A stretch of 64,000 bases of DNA from Chloroflexota bacterium. GTDB taxonomy: Bacteria; Chloroflexota; Anaerolineae; Caldilineales; Caldilineaceae. The DNA lies in assembly GCA_018969295.1 (NCBI GenBank), contig JAGWYN010000013.1, forward strand, positions 45,782 through 109,781, in the 5' to 3' direction. Shown one piece after another: positions 58,021 to 64,000 of this stretch (positions are counted from its first letter, which is position 1; the number at the start of each line of letters is the position of its first letter). A model generated the notes under the pieces. That model was not told the origin of the DNA, did no database searches, and worked only from the letters and a program-made list of their open reading frames with translations. The position numbers and the translations under genes are program-made.

Positions 58021-58533
58021 ATGAGCTTTGAAATGATCTTTTTTATCCTGGTCGGTGCGCTGAGCGTGGGGAGCGCAGTCGGGGTGGTCAGCAGCAAGGT
58101 GGCTGTACACAGTGCGCTCTTTCTGCTCGTGCATTTTGCGACGCTGGCCATCCTCTACGTCACGCTCAACGCCCAGTTTTTGGCGGCGGTGCAGGTGATC
58201 GTCTACGCGGGCGGCATTGTGATCCTGATCTTGTTTGTGATCATGCTGATCGGCTCTGCCCCCCTCGACACACGCGCCGGCTACCGCAACTGGGTGCCGT
58301 ACGCTGGCCTGGGGCTGGGGGGGGCGTTGCTGGCAGGGATCAGCTGGAATGTCCTGCGGATGCCTGCGGTGGCGCTGAACCCAGATGCCAACCAGGGAGG
58401 GGTGCCTGTCGTGCTCGGCCTTCACCTCTACTCGCAGAACATTCTGCTGGTAGAATTGGCAGCTGTGCTGCTGTTGGTCGCTTTGCTCGGCGCGCTTTTG
58501 TTGGCCCGTCGGCCCAAGGCGGAAGAGGCCTGA
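58021..58533 (+). CDS. nuoJ: NADH-quinone oxidoreductase subunit J
   Basis: 170-residue membrane subunit, five helices, starting MIFFILVGALSVGSAVGVV. YAGGIVILILFVIMLIG carries the pi-bulge-type helix typical of NuoJ. AGGTGAG precedes ATG 58021. It lies 47 bp after nuoI. Confidence 0.94.
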   Translation: MSFEMIFFILVGALSVGSAVGVVSSKVAVHSALFLLVHFATLAILYVTLNAQFLAAVQVIVYAGGIVILILFVIMLIGSAPLDTRAGYRNWVPYAGLGLGGALLAGISWNVLRMPAVALNPDANQGGVPVVLGLHLYSQNILLVELAAVLLLVALLGALLLARRPKAEEA

Positions 58534-58603
58534 CGCTGTACGTCCGGGCTCGTCTGTCTGTTTCCATTTTGTCGATCACCGTGGAGTTTTTGGGGAAGAA
58601 ACC

Positions 58604-58906
58604 ATGGTTCCAACCAGCTATTATTTGATCTTGAGTGCCATCATTTTTGTGATCGGGGCAGCTGGCGTGCTTGGCCGGCGCAACGCGCTGATCATCGTCA
58701 TGTGTGTGGAGATGATGCTCAACAGCGTCAACCTCACCCTGATCGCCTTTGCCCGCCAGTGGGACAACCTCAACGGCCAGGTTTTTGTCTTTCTGGTCAT
58801 GGCTGTGGCGGCTGCCGAAGTGGCGGTTGGCCTGGCCATCCTGATCGCCCACTATCACCAGTCCAAGAGCACCAATATTGACGACGTCAACGTCATGAAA
58901 TGGTAG
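58604..58906 (+). CDS. nuoK: NADH-quinone oxidoreductase subunit K
   Basis: 100-residue three-helix subunit (YLILSAIIFVIGAAGVLG, ALIIVMCVEMMLNSVNLTLIA, VFVFLVMAVAAAEVAVGLAI). Glu in MCVEMMLNSVN and AAAEVAVGL are the conserved proton-channel glutamates. GGGAAG precedes the ATG. Confidence 0.96.
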   Translation: MVPTSYYLILSAIIFVIGAAGVLGRRNALIIVMCVEMMLNSVNLTLIAFARQWDNLNGQVFVFLVMAVAAAEVAVGLAILIAHYHQSKSTNIDDVNVMKW

Positions 58907-58914
58907 GAACGACC

Positions 58915-60804
<1,890 letters not shown>

Positions 60805-60887
60805 CCAATCTTCGGGTGCCTGGCGCTGCTGGCCGGATGCAGCGCCGAGCGCCAGGACAACGGTCAATTTTTGCGGGGACTCGCCAT

Positions 60888-62420
60888 ATGGCCTTATCGA
60901 TTCCGTACTTGCTCACCGTCATCACATTTCTGCCCCTGGTGGGGGCCGTGCTCGTGACCCTGGTGCCCAGCGACGGCACCAAAAAATGGCTGGCGCTGGC
61001 GACGACAGGGGGGACCTTTTTGGTCAGCCTGCTGCTGTGGACCAACTGGCAGCAGGGGGAAGCGGGCATGCAGTTTGTCGAAGAGGCTGTCTGGTTTGCC
61101 CCGCTCGGCGTTCGCTATGCGTTGGGGGTCGACGGCATCAGCCTCTTTTTGGTGCTGCTGACGACCTTCTTGATGCCGATCGCGGTCTATTTCAGCATAC
61201 TCTATGTGCACAAGCGGGTCGGCGCCTACATGGCGCTGATGCTGCTGCTCGAAACGGCGATGCTCGGCGTCTTTTTGTCGCTCGACCTGGTGCTCTTTTT
61301 TGTCTTTTTTGAGGCCAGCCTGATCCCGATGTACTTTTTGATCGGCGAGTGGGGCGGGCAGAATCGGGTCTACGCGGCGGTCAAATTTTTTCTGTACACC
61401 TTTGCTGGTTCGGCGCTGATGGTGGTTGCCCTGTTGATCGTCTATTTTTCGGCTGGCACCTTTGACATTGTGGCGCTGCAGAACACACCGCTGCCGATGG
61501 CAGTGCAGACCTGGGCCTTTCTGGCGTTCAGCCTGGCGTTTGCCGTCAAGACGCCCCTCTTTCCCTTCCACACCTGGCTGCCCGACGCCCATGTGCAGGC
61601 ACCGACTGCCGGGTCGATCATTCTGGCCGGTGTGCTGCTCAAGATGGGCACCTACGGCTTTCTGCGTCTGGCAATGCCGATCTTTCCACAGGCAGCCGAA
61701 CAGTACGGCCCGCTGCTGGGAACGCTGGCGGTTATCGGCATTCTTTACGGCGCACTGGTGGCGTTGGTCCAGAAAGATCTCAAATCGCTGGTTGCCTACA
61801 GCTCGGTGGCCCACCTTGGCTATGTCATGCTCGGGGTGGTCTCTATGAATGCCCAGGGGGTCAGCGGCGCTGTGCTGCAGATGGTCAACCACGGGCTCAG
61901 CACCGGGGCGCTTTTTCTGATGGTCGGCCTGCTTTACGAGCGGCGCCACACCCGCCTGCTGAGCGAGTTTGGCGGGCTGTGGGCCAGCGTGCCGGTCTAC
62001 ACCGGGCTGTTTTTGGTTGTCGCCATGAGCAGCGCGGGGCTGCCCGGCCTCAACGGCTTTGTCGGCGAGTTCACCATCATGCTGGGGGCCTACAGCTACA
62101 GCCCGGTGTTTGCGGTGCTGGCGGCTGCGGGGGTGATCCTGGCTGCCTGGTACATGCTCACTGCCTTCCGCAAACTGGCACAGGGACCGATCACCAATCC
62201 TGCCAACGACAAAGCCAATCTCAAGGATCTCAACGCCGGTGAGCTGGCCATGGTGCTGCCGCTGGTCCTGCTTTTCTTTGTGATCGGGCTCTTCCCCAAT
62301 CTCTTTTTTGACAAGATCAACCCCTCAGTCGAGGCGATGCTGGCCACGCGCAGTGCCCTGATCCAGCAGGCTACGGCGGAGCAGATGCCGGTGTTGGCCG
62401 AAACAGTGGAGGAACAATGA
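60888..62420 (+). CDS. nuoM: NADH-quinone oxidoreductase subunit M
   Basis: 510-residue antiporter-like subunit. GVRYALGVDGISLFLVLLTTF (quoted as YALGVDGISLFLVLL), FFEASLIPMYFLIG (Glu of the pump), FHTWLPDAHVQAPTAGSIIL and YSSVAHLGYVMLG are conserved. ATG 60888 starts at the first helix (SIPYLLTVITFLPLVGA), 83 bp after nuoL. The reading frame extends upstream into nuoL but without an SD. Confidence 0.97.
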   Translation: MALSIPYLLTVITFLPLVGAVLVTLVPSDGTKKWLALATTGGTFLVSLLLWTNWQQGEAGMQFVEEAVWFAPLGVRYALGVDGISLFLVLLTTFLMPIAVYFSILYVHKRVGAYMALMLLLETAMLGVFLSLDLVLFFVFFEASLIPMYFLIGEWGGQNRVYAAVKFFLYTFAGSALMVVALLIVYFSAGTFDIVALQNTPLPMAVQTWAFLAFSLAFAVKTPLFPFHTWLPDAHVQAPTAGSIILAGVLLKMGTYGFLRLAMPIFPQAAEQYGPLLGTLAVIGILYGALVALVQKDLKSLVAYSSVAHLGYVMLGVVSMNAQGVSGAVLQMVNHGLSTGALFLMVGLLYERRHTRLLSEFGGLWASVPVYTGLFLVVAMSSAGLPGLNGFVGEFTIMLGAYSYSPVFAVLAAAGVILAAWYMLTAFRKLAQGPITNPANDKANLKDLNAGELAMVLPLVLLFFVIGLFPNLFFDKINPSVEAMLATRSALIQQATAEQMPVLAETVEEQ

Positions 62421-63904
62421 ACAGCGCAGCCTTGAATCTTGACCTGACCGCACTTCTGCCAGCGCTGGGGATGGTGGCGGCGGCCGCCGCCGTCCTGTTG
62501 TTGGATCTGGTCAACCGTGGCGGTCGTGCGCCGACCCGTCCCTGGCTGCCGTGGGGGGCGCTGGCCGGTGTGCTGGTGACCGCAGCGCTCTCGATCTGGC
62601 TGATCGGCCAGCCTGCTGCCTCCTTTCAGGGGATGGCGGTCCACGACGAGCGGGCCCAGGCGTTGAATCTGGTTGTGCTCACTGGGGCGGCTCTGACCAT
62701 CTTGCTCAGCGTGCGGTACATTCCGAATGTCAACGGCCAGACGGGCGAATACTACAGTTTGATCCTGCTGGTCAGTGCGGGCATGATGGTGATGGGCGCG
62801 GCGACCGACCTGATGGTGGTTTTTCTGGCCCTGGAGATCTTCTCGTTGGGGCTGTACATCCTGGCTGGGCTCCGCCGCAGCGACCGGCGCAGCAGCGAAG
62901 CGGCGATGAAGTATTTCCTGCTCGGTGCCTTTGCCAGCGCCTTTTTTGTCTACGGGGCGGCCTTTGTCTACGGGGCTACGGGCAGCACCCGTTTTGATCT
63001 GATTGGGGACGCCCTGCTGGCGGGGCGGGCCGACCCGCTGCTGCTCTCCGCCGGGGTTGCTCTGTTGATCGCCGGGTTTGGCTTCAAGGTCAGCCTGGTT
63101 CCCTTTCACATGTGGACCCCTGATGTCTACCAGGGAGCTCCGACCCCGGTCACCGCCTTCATGAGCATCGGCACCAAAGCTGCCGCTTTTGCCGCCTTTT
63201 ATCGCTTCTTCACAGAGGCCCTTGCGACCGAACAGGCCAGCTGGGGGATGGCGCTGGCCATTTTGGCGGCGCTGACCATGACGCTGGGCAACCTGGCTGC
63301 GCTGCGCCAGAGCAGCCTCAAGCGGCTGCTCGCCTACTCCAGCATCGCCCACGCCGGCTACATTCTGGTTGGGCTGACGACTGCGGCTGCGCCCGGCATC
63401 GACGGGGCGCTCTACTACCTGATCGCCTACGCTTTTATGAACATGGGCGCCTTTGCGGTGGTGATCCTGCTCGAGCGGCAGGGGGAGATGGACGCGCTGG
63501 GCAGCCGGCTCAACGGCATCGCCCGCCGCCAGCCGATGCTGGCGCTGCTGGCGACCATTTTCTTTTTCAGCCTGGCGGGTGTGCCGCCCTTTGCTGGTTT
63601 CTTCGCCAAGTTCTATGTCTTCGCCGCTGCTGTGCAGGGCGGCTGGTCCTGGCTGGCTGCCATTGCCATGCTCAACAGTGCCATCGGGGCCTGGTACTAT
63701 CTGCGGATTGTGGTCAATATGTACTTTGCCGAGCCGACTGCCGAGACGCGGATCGAGGCCGAGCAGCTGAGCGTGCCGCTGACGGTCACGCTGAGCCTGG
63801 CGGCTGTTTTCACGGTTGCACTGGGGGTGCTGCCCTGGGTCTGGACCGAACTGGTGCAGAGCGGTCTGGTCAGCGTCGTCGTCGGCGGGCTGGCTGCCCG
63901 CTGA
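62417..63904 (+). CDS. nuoN: NADH-quinone oxidoreductase subunit N
   Basis: 495-residue antiporter-like subunit, the third proton pump and last gene of the operon. LVVFLALEIFSLGLYIL (channel Glu), GFGFKVSLVPFHMWTPDVYQG (quoted as FKVSLVPFHMWTPDVYQ) and LLAYSSIAHAGYILVG identify NuoN. It overlaps nuoM by 4 bp (ATGA). No clear terminator is visible before the window ends; a 20-bp palindrome GCGCTCGGTTTTTAGAGCGC lies at 63909-63928. Confidence 0.97.
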   Translation: MNSAALNLDLTALLPALGMVAAAAAVLLLDLVNRGGRAPTRPWLPWGALAGVLVTAALSIWLIGQPAASFQGMAVHDERAQALNLVVLTGAALTILLSVRYIPNVNGQTGEYYSLILLVSAGMMVMGAATDLMVVFLALEIFSLGLYILAGLRRSDRRSSEAAMKYFLLGAFASAFFVYGAAFVYGATGSTRFDLIGDALLAGRADPLLLSAGVALLIAGFGFKVSLVPFHMWTPDVYQGAPTPVTAFMSIGTKAAAFAAFYRFFTEALATEQASWGMALAILAALTMTLGNLAALRQSSLKRLLAYSSIAHAGYILVGLTTAAAPGIDGALYYLIAYAFMNMGAFAVVILLERQGEMDALGSRLNGIARRQPMLALLATIFFFSLAGVPPFAGFFAKFYVFAAAVQGGWSWLAAIAMLNSAIGAWYYLRIVVNMYFAEPTAETRIEAEQLSVPLTVTLSLAAVFTVALGVLPWVWTELVQSGLVSVVVGGLAAR

Positions 63905-63919
63905 GCCAGCGCTCGGTTT

Positions 63920-64000
63920 TTAGAGCGCGCCAGGCCGGAGGGTCACGTGGTCGAGCAGCCCTTGGATTCCATCCTGACGAAAGACGATGCGGGCGCGCTG
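63920..64000 (-). CDS. C-terminal end of a minus-strand gene, unidentified
   Basis: An in-frame stop (TAA, 63920-63922) closes 26 codons that run in from the right edge; the peptide ends RLRPGAL-like (VTLRPGAL). Too short to assign. It would be convergent with nuoN. Confidence 0.35.
   Translation of the reverse strand, partial: QRARIVFRQDGIQGLLDHVTLRPGAL

Overview
The window looks like a chromosomal segment of a GC-rich member of the Chloroflexota (Anaerolineae/Caldilineae-like; the exact genus cannot be read from the sequence). This rests on the gene families present (class II ribonucleotide reductase with NrdR, MeaB with a methylmalonyl-CoA mutase B12 subunit, BTAD and CARF-type regulators, Thr/Pro-rich secreted proteins) and on a complete dcw cluster with Chloroflexota-like additions. 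Starts were chosen mostly from Shine-Dalgarno (SD) sequences of the AGGAG type.

Layout. 1-7.2 kb: a truncated lipoprotein gene, a secreted His/Met-rich protein, a DEAD-box helicase, a two-gene sugar catabolism pair (TIM-barrel isomerase and Gfo/Idh/MocA dehydrogenase), a BTAD regulator, and a CARF-like (Cas_NE0113-type) domain fused to a LuxR helix-turn-helix. 7.3-12.7 kb: a 1288-residue secreted glycosidase-like protein and, divergently, a P-loop protein carrying two Csx3-like domains. 12.7-24.2 kb: metabolic and housekeeping genes (enolase-superfamily enzyme, aldo/keto reductase, universal stress protein, zinc-ribbon cold-shock protein, tRNA-Cys, type II thioesterase, threonine dehydratase, SDR, CNNM/CorC protein, B12-binding mutase subunit plus MeaB), then an unrecognised helical protein and a Cas4-like membrane mini-protein.

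24.2-29.4 kb: a translin-family protein, class II ribonucleotide reductase interrupted by an intein exactly at its catalytic cysteine, and nrdR under tandem NrdR boxes. 29.4-48.8 kb: the dcw (division and cell wall) cluster, transcribed on the minus strand from an MraZ-operator promoter near 48.75 kb to a strong terminator behind ftsZ: mraZ, rsmH, ftsL-like, ftsI, murF, mraY, murD, ftsW, murG, two CvpA-like genes, murC, murB, ddl, ftsQ, ftsA, ftsZ. murE is absent from the cluster. 48.9-63.9 kb, divergent from dcw: a complete respiratory complex I operon, nuoA-B-CD-EF-G-H-I-J-K-L-M-N, with NuoC/D and NuoE/F each fused.

Most noteworthy: (i) two proteins of cyclic-oligoadenylate (CRISPR type III) signalling families, CARF-HTH and P-loop-Csx3-Csx3, with no cas genes or CRISPR array in the window; (ii) the NrdJ intein, whose C-terminal splice junction lacks the usual His-Asn; (iii) a 170-bp out-of-frame ftsW/murG overlap that coincides with an extra segment in MurG; (iv) well-formed MraZ and NrdR operators; (v) a nuclease-flavoured group (translin, Cas4-like fragment, unknown helical protein) behind nrdJ. 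All family calls come from reading the sequences; no database search was possible.
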